64,000 nt of DNA from NCBI GenBank assembly GCA_014189435.1, contig CP050293.1, positions 6,143,001-6,207,000 on the forward strand. The letters are read 5' to 3'. Made by a program: the position numbers and the translations under genes. Below the pieces are notes generated by a model that did no database searches, had not been told where the DNA came from, and saw only the letters and a program-made list of their open reading frames with translations. Positions 1 through 6,856 of this stretch are shown piece by piece (position 1 is the stretch's first letter; each line of letters starts with the position of its first letter). This DNA comes from Mesorhizobium loti (GTDB lineage Bacteria > Pseudomonadota > Alphaproteobacteria > Rhizobiales > Rhizobiaceae).

Positions 1-70
1 GCGTCTTCTCGCTGAAGAGCCGGTTGCCGTTGTCGACAATCGTTTGGACGGCGGCAGAGGTCGCGGTCAA
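1..70 (-). CDS. Phage structural protein, partial N-terminus (possible portal)
   Basis: A TTG start at 70-68 overlaps the TGA stop of the upstream gene (TTGA), giving about 23 residues (beginning LTATSAAVQTIVDNG) before the sequence runs off the left edge. Position after the terminase genes and several small connector-region genes, and the start resembling head-to-tail connector proteins, make a portal protein plausible. That is inference from gene order and a very short N-terminus. Only the overlap and the open frame are directly seen. Confidence 0.35.
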   Translation of the reverse strand, partial: MTATSAAVQTIVDNGNRLFSEKT

Positions 71-348
71 TGTGTCACCCCAGGGATGATCAGGTTGGTT
101 CCGGCAGCGGCGCGAGCCATGACTTCCATGCCATGGTCGACATTGGCGTTGACCACAGCCCGCATCTTCTTGCGGTTGCCATGGCCCTTGCAGCCGCTGA
201 CAATGGCAGCGCCAGCGCAGAAGCCGAGGATGCCGACGATTTCGTCAATCATCATCGGAGATTGCCGAGTGTGCGCCGCCACAGCATCGCCGATAGCCTG
301 CATCAGCTTTTGATGACTGTCCGACGCGGCAGCAGAGACAAGCGCCAC
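67..348 (-). CDS. Small phage protein of unknown function
   Basis: A 93-residue protein lying between the 61-residue RGGRDSTI-type protein and the partial structural gene at the window edge. Start is the ATG at 348, 3 bases after the upstream stop, and its TGA overlaps the next start, so it fits the compact transcription unit. It has one short hydrophobic glycine/alanine-rich stretch at about residues 38-52 (GILGFCAGAAIVSGC) that might be a single membrane segment, followed by a basic region. I do not recognise the family. Confidence 0.55.
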   Translation of the reverse strand: MALVSAAASDSHQKLMQAIGDAVAAHTRQSPMMIDEIVGILGFCAGAAIVSGCKGHGNRKKMRAVVNANVDHGMEVMARAAAGTNLIIPGVTH

Positions 349-351
349 GGA

Positions 352-537
352 TCAGGCGCCCAGCTTGCCAACAGAGCCGGTCAGGTTGTCGGACATGATG
401 GTCGAATCCCGACCACCGCGCGCCCGCATCTCTGCCATCTGGCGGCGCTTCTCTGCCAGGACGGCAGGGTCTTGCGCGTCCGGCATACGAGCCGGCTCTT
501 CCACTTTCGGAGCTTTGGGCTTGAACAAGCTTGCCAT
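352..537 (-). CDS. Small conserved phage protein with GRDST motif
   Basis: A 61-residue protein; the start chosen is the ATG at 537 (MASLFKPKAPK), because the longer upstream extension is Arg/Cys-rich out-of-frame sequence overlapping the preceding gene. The N-terminus is Pro/Lys/Glu-rich, the middle is a charged helix, and the C-terminus carries RARGGRDSTIMSDN. A GRxST motif near the end is, from memory, typical of short proteins located near portal genes in many tailed phages; their role is unknown to me. Location between terminase and the probable portal agrees. Confidence 0.6.
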   Translation of the reverse strand: MASLFKPKAPKVEEPARMPDAQDPAVLAEKRRQMAEMRARGGRDSTIMSDNLTGSVGKLGA

Positions 538-551
538 GGTCTTGATCCTTT

Positions 552-779
552 TCAGACGATGAGAGCGAGGAACGCGGCCCCGACTGTCCCCCAGGACAGC
601 ACCGCGATGCAGACATGAGCCACCGCGCCGCCGAGGTTCCCGGCATCGGCAAACTCTTCGGCGAGGAACGCCAGCGCGCACGTTGCCGCGGCGAGGCCCC
701 AAGCCCATGGCCTGTCCAGATGGAGGCCGGCGGCAGCGATGATCAGCACCAGCAAGGCGCCGGAGGTGTTCTTGTTCAT
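552..779 (-). CDS. Small phage membrane protein
   Basis: A 75-residue, strongly hydrophobic protein starting at ATG 779. Three likely membrane segments are visible: LLVLIIAAAGL near the N-terminus, WGLAAATCALAFLA in the middle and VAHVCIAVLSWGTVGAAFLAL at the C-terminus. It sits in the late-gene series between two soluble small proteins. Size and topology would fit a holin, but no lysin gene is adjacent, so that is only a possibility. Confidence 0.55.
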   Translation of the reverse strand: MNKNTSGALLVLIIAAAGLHLDRPWAWGLAAATCALAFLAEEFADAGNLGGAVAHVCIAVLSWGTVGAAFLALIV

Positions 780-789
780 CGCGCCGGCT

Positions 790-1020
790 CTAATTGTTCA
801 GCTCGTAGGCCAGGCCCTTGGCGTCCAACGCCCTGCCATTGAGCCCGTAGAGAACGGACACAGCACCGCGACCGCGTTCTGCCCGGATCAGGCCGAACCG
901 GCTTTCCCCGAACGCCTTGGCGGCCAGGGCAAGCGATGCGGCGGCCTGCTTTTCTGTGATCGAGCCGCGCGTTGCGCCCTTCGCCGGCTTCGGAACCTTG
1001 ATCGAGTCTTCGAATGTCAT
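790..1020 (-). CDS. Small phage protein, unknown
   Basis: A 76-residue protein starting at the ATG at 1020, which overlaps the TGA stop of the large terminase gene in an ATGA arrangement and implies translational coupling. The beginning MTFEDSIKVPKPAKG is followed by an alanine-rich helix and a basic mixed alpha/beta end. A longer reading frame continues upstream, but that part lies antisense-like inside the terminase gene in another frame and is not credible. Function unknown; gene order suggests a virion or packaging accessory. Confidence 0.55.
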   Translation of the reverse strand: MTFEDSIKVPKPAKGATRGSITEKQAAASLALAAKAFGESRFGLIRAERGRGAVSVLYGLNGRALDAKGLAYELNN

Positions 1021-2582
1021 TGCCTGCCTGCCTTCTGTTGCGAGTAGCCGACCTTGACTTGCGGCAGTCGGCCGCCGAGTGCCGCTTCGTGCATCTTGCG
1101 GATTGCAAGCTTCTCGCCTTCGGACCAAGACATGATGGTTGCATCGCCATCGTCGGGGGACCGGCCTATCCGCTTGCGGATTTCTTCCTTGCTTTCGATT
1201 TGAATGTTGCCGGCGCCCACCGGCTTCCACCGATAGGACACGAGGTCAGCAACCAGCATCGGGTCAGGTGGCAGCGCCATCGGTGACCCGCCTTCCTGCC
1301 CAGGGTCGAGCGCTTCACGAAACCGCCAGATGGCTTCAGCGCGCTTGTTGGCGAAACCGAGCGCCTTATCCACCGTCCGCGCCGTCGACCCATGGGCTGC
1401 ATTGAAGCCGGCAACCGGGACGCTGTTGTCCTTCAGGAACCGCATGGCGTCGCCGCCGTAGCCGCCGCCCACGTCGATGATAACCACACAGCCATCACGG
1501 CGGATCTTGAACACTTCGGCGCCGATGCTTGGTCCGTCCGGCGTTTCCTTGCCCGGCTTGCGCACCAGCGGCGCGAACCATGTCCCATATCGAGGAGCGA
1601 ACGAGGACTTGTCAGCGCCGCCCTGTGCGACGTCGACAGCCACCGCCGTCATCTTCAGGCCCTTGAACCCGTCAGGCTTCCAGCGCCCTTGCGCCTGCCG
1701 TATCCAGTCCGACGGTATTACCTGCCAGCGGTCATCTTGTTGCCCGACGTCGAACCGGCCTTCACGGAGCATCGTGCGTAGCGGTTCCGGCATGGCCTCG
1801 ATCGTCGCCGCATAGCCGGTGTCGGCCAGGTCCGGGTTGTCCTCGAGCGTCGAAGGGATGAATGTGCGGGACCGCGGCCGCTCACCTTTCGGCCCGACAT
1901 AGTCCCTGTCGACTTCTGTGTCTTCGCCGTCGATCGTGGTGTACCAGCGCAGTTCGCCAGGCTGAGCCGGGTTCGGATGCGTCGGATCCAGCCAAGCGCC
2001 CCACCGCTTGATCACCCACTGGCCTTCCGCGGTCGACGGCGGGTTGCCTGTGGCCACCACGCGGCAGCGCTGGTTCGGATTGCCCGAGCGATTCCAACCG
2101 ATGATGTACGTGTACTGCGTCTCGGTGAACTGCGTGAGCTCGTCGAAGGCCTTCAGGTCGTGCGCGTTGCCCTGGTAGTCTTCCCGGTTGCTTTCATGCT
2201 CGCAGTGGCCGAGGTCGATCACGCCACGCCCATGGCGCCAACTGCCCAACTGCTCGTTGAAGCCGTTCCTCGAGCCCAGCAGGCCCTGCAGCTCACGCTT
2301 GACGCCCTTGAGGTTCTTGCCGACCCGGCGAAGGATCAGGGAATGCTCATGCTCATTCAGCGCCAGTGAACAAATCAGGTAGGTTTTGCCGCCGCCGGCC
2401 GAGCCGCCATAGAACAGTTCATCGGCTTCGCTGAAATAGGCTTCGGTCTGCGGACCGGGATTGGGCAGGCCGACCTTGCCGGCAGTGAGCGCTGCCGCCT
2501 TCTCACGAACCTGCAGTTGCTTGCCTGGCGGCAACGCCTGGTAGCTGGCAAGGATGTCTTCAAACGTCTGACTGACGCTCAT
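1017..2582 (-). CDS. Phage terminase large subunit
   Basis: A 521-residue packaging motor and nuclease that translocates DNA into the prohead and cuts the concatemer. The ATPase domain shows a Walker A (GGSAGGGKT, residues 59-67) and a Walker B-like FDEL at about 146-149. The C-terminal RNase-H-like nuclease begins with the acidic strand AVAVDVAQGG (Asp about 317), continues through VIIDVGGGYGGDA and ends with DDGDA. Length is normal for the family and the gene looks intact. It overlaps the small subunit by 4 bases at its start and the next gene by 4 at its stop. Confidence 0.93.
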   Translation of the reverse strand: MSVSQTFEDILASYQALPPGKQLQVREKAAALTAGKVGLPNPGPQTEAYFSEADELFYGGSAGGGKTYLICSLALNEHEHSLILRRVGKNLKGVKRELQGLLGSRNGFNEQLGSWRHGRGVIDLGHCEHESNREDYQGNAHDLKAFDELTQFTETQYTYIIGWNRSGNPNQRCRVVATGNPPSTAEGQWVIKRWGAWLDPTHPNPAQPGELRWYTTIDGEDTEVDRDYVGPKGERPRSRTFIPSTLEDNPDLADTGYAATIEAMPEPLRTMLREGRFDVGQQDDRWQVIPSDWIRQAQGRWKPDGFKGLKMTAVAVDVAQGGADKSSFAPRYGTWFAPLVRKPGKETPDGPSIGAEVFKIRRDGCVVIIDVGGGYGGDAMRFLKDNSVPVAGFNAAHGSTARTVDKALGFANKRAEAIWRFREALDPGQEGGSPMALPPDPMLVADLVSYRWKPVGAGNIQIESKEEIRKRIGRSPDDGDATIMSWSEGEKLAIRKMHEAALGGRLPQVKVGYSQQKAGRQ

Positions 2583-3148
2583 TCCTTGCCGCCCTGCAGG
2601 CCGGAGGCGAGGGCGAATGCAATCTCACGCGCCAGCGCACGGCCATCCTTCTCGGGGATCAGATCCTTGCCGTCCTTGCCAGTCAGTTCGACCCGCTCAC
2701 GGAAGGCCTGCACATCCACATGCTTGCCGATCATGTCGAGACGCTTGGCGCGATCGGAGAGCTTCACCTTGCCGATGGTGCTGGTTTTCTTGCCGTCGAC
2801 GACGATGCTTTCGAGCTCGACGCCGGCGACGAGGCCAGTCCGCCAAATCTTCGGCCACTCCTTGAGCGGTTTCAGGTTCCCGTCGTCATCGAACAAATCG
2901 GCGATATCGGCCGTGGCCTCTTCGACCAGGCGCCGGAGCAGCCATTCGGCATCGATCCCGGTCTTCTTGGCGCGGGCTTCCAGCGCTACCGCCACGGCGG
3001 CGGACACCTTGGCATTCCTTAACAGCCGGGAGGCCTCGGCTTCCGCCGAGTTTTCCGAGTATCCAGCCCGGATTGCAGCCTGCTTCCCGTTCAGGTCGAC
3101 GAGGTATTCCTCGACGAAGCGGGATCGCTTTGCACTGAGGTCAGGCAT
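2579..3148 (-). CDS. Phage terminase small subunit
   Basis: A 189-residue protein, taking the ATG at 3148 (MPDLSAKRSRFVEEYL) as start; this overlaps the end of the preceding 56-residue gene. The N-terminus contains the classic small-terminase helix-turn-helix: FVEEYLVDLNGKQAA, IRAGYS, then ASRLLRNAKV. The middle is an acidic/hydrophobic region and the end (GRALAREIAFALASGLQ) is helical. It recognises the packaging site and recruits the large subunit, whose gene follows with an ATGA overlap. Confidence 0.9.
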   Translation of the reverse strand: MPDLSAKRSRFVEEYLVDLNGKQAAIRAGYSENSAEAEASRLLRNAKVSAAVAVALEARAKKTGIDAEWLLRRLVEEATADIADLFDDDGNLKPLKEWPKIWRTGLVAGVELESIVVDGKKTSTIGKVKLSDRAKRLDMIGKHVDVQAFRERVELTGKDGKDLIPEKDGRALAREIAFALASGLQGGKE

Positions 3149-3311
3149 TGGCCGCCTTCGCCTTGACCGCGGCCAGCGCATCGAGGACTTCGGCTTGCGT
3201 CTGGCGCTTGGCGATCGACACAGCGAGCGCGGTCTGTTGGCGCACGTCTTCCTGCATGGCCTTGACCATTGCAGGCGGAAGTTTCGAGCGGCGCCTATCG
3301 AGGTAATTCAT
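3141..3311 (-). CDS. 56-residue phage protein
   Basis: A short gene starting at ATG 3311 with a good ribosome site, GGGAGG, centred about 9 bases upstream. The product is a highly charged helical protein: basic N-terminus (MNYLDRRRSKLPPAMVK) followed by an Ala/Gln/Lys helix ending AAVKAKAANA. Its stop at 3141-3143 overlaps the start of the small terminase gene, indicating coupling. No family recognised; location suggests a packaging accessory protein. Confidence 0.6.
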   Translation of the reverse strand: MNYLDRRRSKLPPAMVKAMQEDVRQQTALAVSIAKRQTQAEVLDALAAVKAKAANA

Positions 3312-3487
3312 CGGTGCGCCTCCCTGTCACGAGACAAGCCACGCTGCGTCAATGACCAGCGCGTGGACGGTCTGATTTTCTGGAATATGTCCCGGAGCGC
3401 GGGGGCGGCGAAATCTTGCCCCCGCATCGGCCCGGCGAGTGATCCGAAGATCCCGCTCAGTCAGCCGCAAATCGCCTGTGCGCGGTA
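3312..3487. other. Gap between NusG-like gene and packaging genes
   Basis: A 176-base stretch without a convincing gene. It contains an inverted repeat, GCGGGGGC (3399-3406) and GCCCCCGC (3418-3425), separated by 11 bases. No T-tract follows on either strand, so a simple intrinsic terminator is not supported; it could be a NusG-sensitive or regulatory hairpin at the entry to the late genes. The remainder shows nothing clear. Confidence 0.4.
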
Positions 3488-4015
3488 TTACTCTACCTTC
3501 GCCAGATTTTCAATGTCTACCGATGTTGGCACCGAACGGCCGAACATCGACACCAGCACCGTGGCCTTCCGGCCGTCCTTCACCGCGTCAATCAGGCCCT
3601 CGATGCCGATGAACTGGCCTTCGTCGATGCGCACCTTGTCGCCGGCATGCAGCCGGTAGCCGTGTTCCCGCGTCTCATCGAAGGCGCCGCTGTCCACCAC
3701 CCGCCGAATCCGCGCGATCACATCGTCGGCGACCGACACCGGATACCCATGGACGCGCAGCACCTTGTTGACGCCATCGATATCATTCAGCTCAGAGCAG
3801 CGATCGGGCGTCGACAGCCGGACGAAGCCGTAGCGCACAAACAGCGGGAAGTCCCTCATGATCCATTTCTTGGTCCGATGGTGTTTGATCTCTTTCCGCC
3901 AGAACGGCCAGAAAACATCGTAGCCGCGGCGCTTCAACTCGTCGCGCGCCTTGCGCTCGGACGACACCGCCGACTCGACCACGTACCAGGGATTTGTTTG
4001 CGCGCGCTGATTCAT
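3488..4015 (-). CDS. NusG-family transcription antitermination protein (phage)
   Basis: A 175-residue NusG paralogue. The N-terminal NGN domain starts with PWYVVESAVSSERKARDELKRRG and includes PLFVRYGFVRL, matching the WYVvq...Pg..lFpgYvFv pattern of NusG/RfaH. The C-terminus is a KOW domain (YRLHAGDKVRIDEGQFIGIEGLID). Host NusG is normally encoded beside secE/rplK, so a copy here just upstream of terminase suggests a phage-specific elongation factor promoting read-through into late genes; the target is inference. Start ATG at 4015 overlaps the preceding mini reading frame. Confidence 0.82.
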   Translation of the reverse strand: MNQRAQTNPWYVVESAVSSERKARDELKRRGYDVFWPFWRKEIKHHRTKKWIMRDFPLFVRYGFVRLSTPDRCSELNDIDGVNKVLRVHGYPVSVADDVIARIRRVVDSGAFDETREHGYRLHAGDKVRIDEGQFIGIEGLIDAVKDGRKATVLVSMFGRSVPTSVDIENLAKVE

Positions 4016-4068
4016 TCGGTTTTAGATTTACCACGTCGCACTTGCCATTTTCTCAAAGCCGGGCTCAT
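4012..4068 (-). CDS. 18-codon mini reading frame tiled between two genes
   Basis: ATG at 4066-4068 overlaps the TGA of the winged-helix gene, and its own TGA (4012-4014) overlaps the ATG of the NusG-like gene. The product would be MSPALRKWQVRRGKSKTE, strongly basic. ATGA overlaps at both ends suggest it is translated by reinitiation, either as a leader that couples the two genes or as a tiny peptide. There is no independent evidence that the peptide itself is functional. Confidence 0.35.
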   Translation of the reverse strand: MSPALRKWQVRRGKSKTE

Positions 4069-4436
4069 GATTTTTTCTCCTCTGGTCGCCGCAGCGAATA
4101 TCCCCGCCCGAAGACGTTGACGATCTCGATGCCTGCCGGCTTCAGCTTCGGCCTGAGTTTGTAAACGTGGGTTGAAACTATGTGGGGGTCGTCGCACCCA
4201 TCAATGCGATCGCCATAAATCGCATCCATGATCATTTTCTTCGATGCCATCTCACGCGCAGCAAGGCACGCGTAGAGCCGGCTTTCCGTGAGCGACAGGC
4301 CCCATTCTAGCGGGACCGATACGGCTGGTGCGAGAAGCTCCTCGATCTGCCGTTCGAGCTGCCGGATGCGTCCCCGCAATTCCCGGATCAAATCGGACTG
4401 GCGCTCGACCATGCTGTCGGCGGTGGGCTGGTTCAT
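4065..4436 (-). CDS. Winged-helix DNA-binding protein with N-terminal coiled coil
   Basis: A 123-residue protein starting at ATG 4436 (MNQPTADSMVERQ), overlapping the stop of the ParB-like gene by four bases. Residues about 12-35 form a heptad-rich helix (LIRELRGRIRQLERQIEELL), probably for dimerisation. The C-terminal half resembles the OmpR/PhoB effector domain: LTESRLYACLA, MIMDAIYG, then DDPHIVSTHVYKLRPKLKPAGIEIVNVFGRGYSL. A receiver domain is absent. A phage regulator acting on early or late promoters is likely; the target is unknown. Confidence 0.7.
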   Translation of the reverse strand: MNQPTADSMVERQSDLIRELRGRIRQLERQIEELLAPAVSVPLEWGLSLTESRLYACLAAREMASKKMIMDAIYGDRIDGCDDPHIVSTHVYKLRPKLKPAGIEIVNVFGRGYSLRRPEEKKS

Positions 4437-5302
4437 GCCGCCGCCTTCGTGGCACCGCGCCGCTTTTTGACTTTTTTGAACCAGACGATTGCCAGTGCCT
4501 TCCACTGCGGCACCTTGTGCGCAGCGGCGAAGATCTTGGCGTCGTTTTCCGCTATGTCCGCTGACACCTCGATTTCGCGCGTCAGGTCGGCGGGGTCGAA
4601 CGCTTCGCAATACTCGCTGTCCGACATGAGCAGGTCGACCGCCTTGATTTGGTTCGCGGTGATCGGCGCGCATTCGGCCTTGGCGAGGACTTCAAGGATG
4701 AGCCTCGCCTTCATGGCGCCGCGCTTGTCGATCAGCGCGCCGAGGGCAGAGACCGCCTGTGTATCGCCCGGCTTGAATTTGCCGTTGCCTGGCGCGCTGC
4801 GGATCAGCTTGATTCCGGCGCGCTCGCACACTTGGTCGATCGTGACGGCTTCCGAATCCCCCGCGGTCACTGCCGCTTGATGTAACTGCAGCTTCGTGAC
4901 GCCCAGGCGTTCGGTATTCAGGCCGATGAAGGCGTCCGCCTGCTCTTCGACGGTTGCCGCCTCGACGATCTGCACTGGAATGGTCTGGATATCGGGATGC
5001 GAGGCGCAGGCAATGGCCGTGTGCTGGCCGTCGAGCACGAAGAGCACCGTCTCGCCGGCGTGGTTTTCAGAATAGCAGCAGGTCGGCAGCTTGAACTTCG
5101 ACCACTCGAAATTTTCGATGATCTTGCGGATTAACCTCAGCCCGCGTTCGCCGATCGAGCGCTGGTAGGCCGGGTCGATGTAGAGCCCGCGCGGGTCGAC
5201 GTATTCGACGATCGGTTGTCCGGTCGATGGGGCATGCGGCTTCATGCCCGCGATCGACACCGGCTCGATGCGGCGCAGCGGATTGGCAGGTGCGCCGCTC
5301 AT
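4433..5302 (-). CDS. ParB/sulfiredoxin-fold nuclease-like protein (DUF6551-type)
   Basis: A 289-residue protein. The N-terminal third resembles the ParB-like fold: VEYVDPRGLYIDPAYQRSIGERGL followed by LFVLDGQHTAIA, which corresponds to the conserved DGxHR-type signature. A helical region follows, and the C-terminus is basic (FKKVKKRRGATKAAA). Such proteins occur in temperate phages of alphaproteobacteria near replication or regulatory genes; whether it binds DNA, hydrolyses nucleotides or nicks DNA is unknown. Start and stop are both coupled by ATGA overlaps to neighbours. Confidence 0.65.
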   Translation of the reverse strand: MSGAPANPLRRIEPVSIAGMKPHAPSTGQPIVEYVDPRGLYIDPAYQRSIGERGLRLIRKIIENFEWSKFKLPTCCYSENHAGETVLFVLDGQHTAIACASHPDIQTIPVQIVEAATVEEQADAFIGLNTERLGVTKLQLHQAAVTAGDSEAVTIDQVCERAGIKLIRSAPGNGKFKPGDTQAVSALGALIDKRGAMKARLILEVLAKAECAPITANQIKAVDLLMSDSEYCEAFDPADLTREIEVSADIAENDAKIFAAAHKVPQWKALAIVWFKKVKKRRGATKAAA

Positions 5303-5529
5303 GCCTCACCTATCGCCATCTGTATGTACATAATTGTCGCTCCTGTATGTACGTTATTGTCGGCCCAACCATCGCCTGTGCATACAAAACGAGGAGCACG
5401 ACACGTGCCTCGCGCGCGCGGAGGTAGAGCCTTACGATGCGGGGCTTCGCCCCTGCACCCCACAAGGGACCCAGTCCCTTGACCCATGCCGACCGCTGCG
5501 CGGCCGGCTCTATGCGCTTCATCGGTCAT
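5299..5529 (-). CDS. Doubtful 76-residue reading frame tiled between phage genes
   Basis: The frame begins at ATG 5527-5529, overlapping the stop of the DUF6074-like gene, and ends in a TGA overlapping the start of the ParB-like gene, the pattern of a genuine coupled gene. Against this, third-position GC is weak. A second frame, 5310-5522 (70 codons, MKRIEPAAQRSAWVKG), has the stronger coding-like third-position bias over its first 50 codons. The stretch also contains two hairpins and two 20-bp direct repeats, so it may instead be regulatory DNA. I cannot decide between these. Confidence 0.3.
   Translation of the reverse strand: MTDEAHRAGRAAVGMGQGTGSLVGCRGEAPHRKALPPRARGTCRAPRFVCTGDGWADNNVHTGATIMYIQMAIGEA
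5320..5362. promoter_or_regulatory. Two 20-bp direct repeats upstream of the ParB-like gene
   Basis: CTGTATGTACATAATTGTCG (5320-5339) and the near copy with GTTATT in place of ATAATT (5343-5362) are spaced 23 bp start to start, i.e. two helical turns apart. Each contains the palindromic core GTAC within TGTATGTACATA. They lie just upstream of the leftward gene starting at 5302 and are conspicuously AT-rich. A repressor or activator binding array is the simplest reading. Confidence 0.5.
5441..5480. other. Pair of adjacent strong hairpins
   Basis: GGGGC-TTC-GCCCC (5441-5453) is followed by AAGGGA-CCCAG-TCCCTT (5464-5480), with the spacer TGCACCCCAC. Neither is followed by a T-tract. Double hairpins of this composition recur, as far as I recall, near gene ends on mobile elements of proteobacteria, but I cannot verify that here. 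They lie in the ambiguous region between the DUF6074-like and ParB-like genes. Confidence 0.4.
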
Positions 5530-5897
5530 GCAGCACCTTCTGGCGTAGAGTGATATTGCTTTGGAAGATGAAGGACCCGGCTGACTGCCGTGGCGTAACG
5601 GCTAATCTCACCGTCGATTGCCGTCTGCGTGAGACCTAGACGTTCAAGCTTCTTCCGCTCCTGAGCGACATGCATCGACCAGTACCGCTGCCCGGCATGG
5701 TACGATCGAGCGTTGAGCGCCGCGGCGATCTTGCGCACCATGTCGGCGCGACGGTGCAACGGAAAAGCAAACACGATGCCCGGCGTGTTGAAGAGGTCAA
5801 GTTGTCCGAACGGCGCGGAGTAGCGCCTATGGGTATTATCAAGGGTGATCAGACCACTAGTGGTCGGACCACTGTTGTCCGTTTCACTCGCCTTCAT
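5526..5897 (-). CDS. DUF6074-like small phage protein
   Basis: A 123-residue protein starting at ATG 5897 (MKASETDNSGP); the frame continues upstream, but that part overlaps the preceding gene. The C-terminal 80 residues resemble rhizobial DUF6074 proteins: FPLHRRADMVRKIAAALNARSYHAG, YWSMHVAQERKKLERLGL, then DGEISRYATAVSRVL. A helical basic protein of unknown role, frequent in prophages and plasmids of this group. The start overlaps the stop of the replication-type protein by 14 bases. Confidence 0.55.
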   Translation of the reverse strand: MKASETDNSGPTTSGLITLDNTHRRYSAPFGQLDLFNTPGIVFAFPLHRRADMVRKIAAALNARSYHAGQRYWSMHVAQERKKLERLGLTQTAIDGEISRYATAVSRVLHLPKQYHSTPEGAA

Positions 5898-5932
5898 GGT
5901 CGCCTCCAAATGGACCACTGTTGTCCGTTTCA
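5852..5932. repeat. Cluster of GACCACT repeats (iteron or operator candidates)
   Basis: A perfect 14-bp palindrome GACCACTAGTGGTC lies at 5852-5865, directly followed by a 21-bp sequence at 5866-5886 (core GGACCACTGTTGTCC) that is repeated exactly at 5912-5932. The heptamer GACCACT therefore occurs three times in one orientation and once inverted within 81 bp. The cluster overlaps the 3' end of the winged-helix replication-type gene and the start of the next, and so lies inside coding sequence, as in phages whose origin iterons sit in the initiator gene. Confidence 0.6.
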
Positions 5933-6417
5933 AAGTCGCTGATTTCGACGTTGATCGGCATGGTCTCAGGCAGGGCAAGACGAAGGGTACGAGTCCGAAA
6001 CCGGACATCGCCTAACCTTCGCCAGCCCCTCTCGACGATGATGATGCCGAGCCTTTCGTAGATACCCAGCTCGCGCTCTATCGTCTTCTCGCTGCAGCAG
6101 CCGCCACGATGGGCAAATGCGGCATAGGAAACTTCGATCGTGCCGGAAGCCCAATTGAACACGGATCGAAAGACAGCGATGCAGCGAAAGCTGGACGTCT
6201 CGCGGTGCAAAATCTGCATGGCGATAGGATGCCAGGCGTCAAAGGACGCATACTGCTCCTTCCGCGTGCCGTTGATGGGATACTGCCAGTGGCGCCGCTC
6301 CTTTCGGTCGACAGCCTTCCGCTTCCCTGTCCAGTCGGGACGGTCGCCCACAACCTCGCCGATGGATGGGTCGAAGGCGATATTGGCAATTCCGGTTTTG
6401 ACATGCGCCGCGGTCAT
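5884..6417 (-). CDS. Helix-turn-helix replication-type protein
   Basis: A 177-residue protein. The central part has the layout of a winged-helix replication initiator or helicase-loader N-domain: FRSVFNWASGTIEVSYAAFAHRGGCCSEKTIERELGIYERLGIIIVERGWRRLGDVRFRTRTLRL, in which GCCSEKTIERELGIYERLG would be turn plus recognition helix and the rest the wing. It does not contain an ATPase domain. Repeats at its 3' end make an origin-binding role attractive, but this is inference. The start overlaps the previous stop by one base. Confidence 0.55.
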   Translation of the reverse strand: MTAAHVKTGIANIAFDPSIGEVVGDRPDWTGKRKAVDRKERRHWQYPINGTRKEQYASFDAWHPIAMQILHRETSSFRCIAVFRSVFNWASGTIEVSYAAFAHRGGCCSEKTIERELGIYERLGIIIVERGWRRLGDVRFRTRTLRLALPETMPINVEISDFETDNSGPFGGDHEGE

Positions 6418-6611
6418 CAGTGGGCCCTTGCTAGGATCAGGCGAGATTCGCGAAGTGCCTCAACTGCCTCGGTGGCGCTAAGGCCGAACTTCTCCCGCAA
6501 CTGCGGCACCGCGGCCCTGGCCTTGTCGGCGCCACCCGTGGCGAGCCATTGGGCAGCGTCTAGGATCGGGGATGAAGCCAGAGCGGGGCGGGCCGCTGTC
6601 GCCGCGCTCAT
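6417..6611 (-). CDS. 64-residue helical phage protein
   Basis: Starts at ATG 6611, overlapping the TGA of the upstream gene (ATGA). The product has an Ala/Ser-rich N-terminus, then ILDAAQWLATGG and LREKFGLSATEAVEALRESRLILARAH, a three-helix pattern with a UBA- or HTH-like GLSATEAVEAL segment. The family is not recognised. Compact overlaps on both sides support it as a real gene. Confidence 0.5.
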   Translation of the reverse strand: MSAATAARPALASSPILDAAQWLATGGADKARAAVPQLREKFGLSATEAVEALRESRLILARAH

Positions 6612-6856
6612 GGCTTGGCTGCCCGACCGCCTGCAAAGCGCTCGATCGCGTTCTGCAGGCTCGCTTCGCACAGGTCGGTGGCGACCTGCGGTGACAGCTG
6701 ATAGTGAAGGTTCAGCACCTCCATGATGCAAAGCTGGGCGCTTTCGAAGAGGACCATCAAATCGGCATAGGTCGCGCCGTCTTTGATCGCCGCACCGATT
6801 ATTTCATGAACGAACCGGCGCGCTAGGAGGTTGTGGGTTTCGGGCTGGCTAGTCAT
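6608..6856 (-). CDS. 82-residue phage protein, unknown
   Basis: A mostly helical protein (RRFVHEIIGAAIKDGATYADLMVLFESAQLCIMEVLN) with a basic C-terminus. Its start ATG overlaps the stop of the PC4-like gene by four bases and its stop overlaps the next start. No family is recognised. Its place between an ssDNA-binding protein and the replication-type protein suggests an early function. Confidence 0.55.
   Translation of the reverse strand: MTSQPETHNLLARRFVHEIIGAAIKDGATYADLMVLFESAQLCIMEVLNLHYQLSPQVATDLCEASLQNAIERFAGGRAAKP

Noticed and set aside
3399..3425. Hairpin as an intrinsic terminator
   Set aside because: No T-tract on either strand and an 11-base loop.
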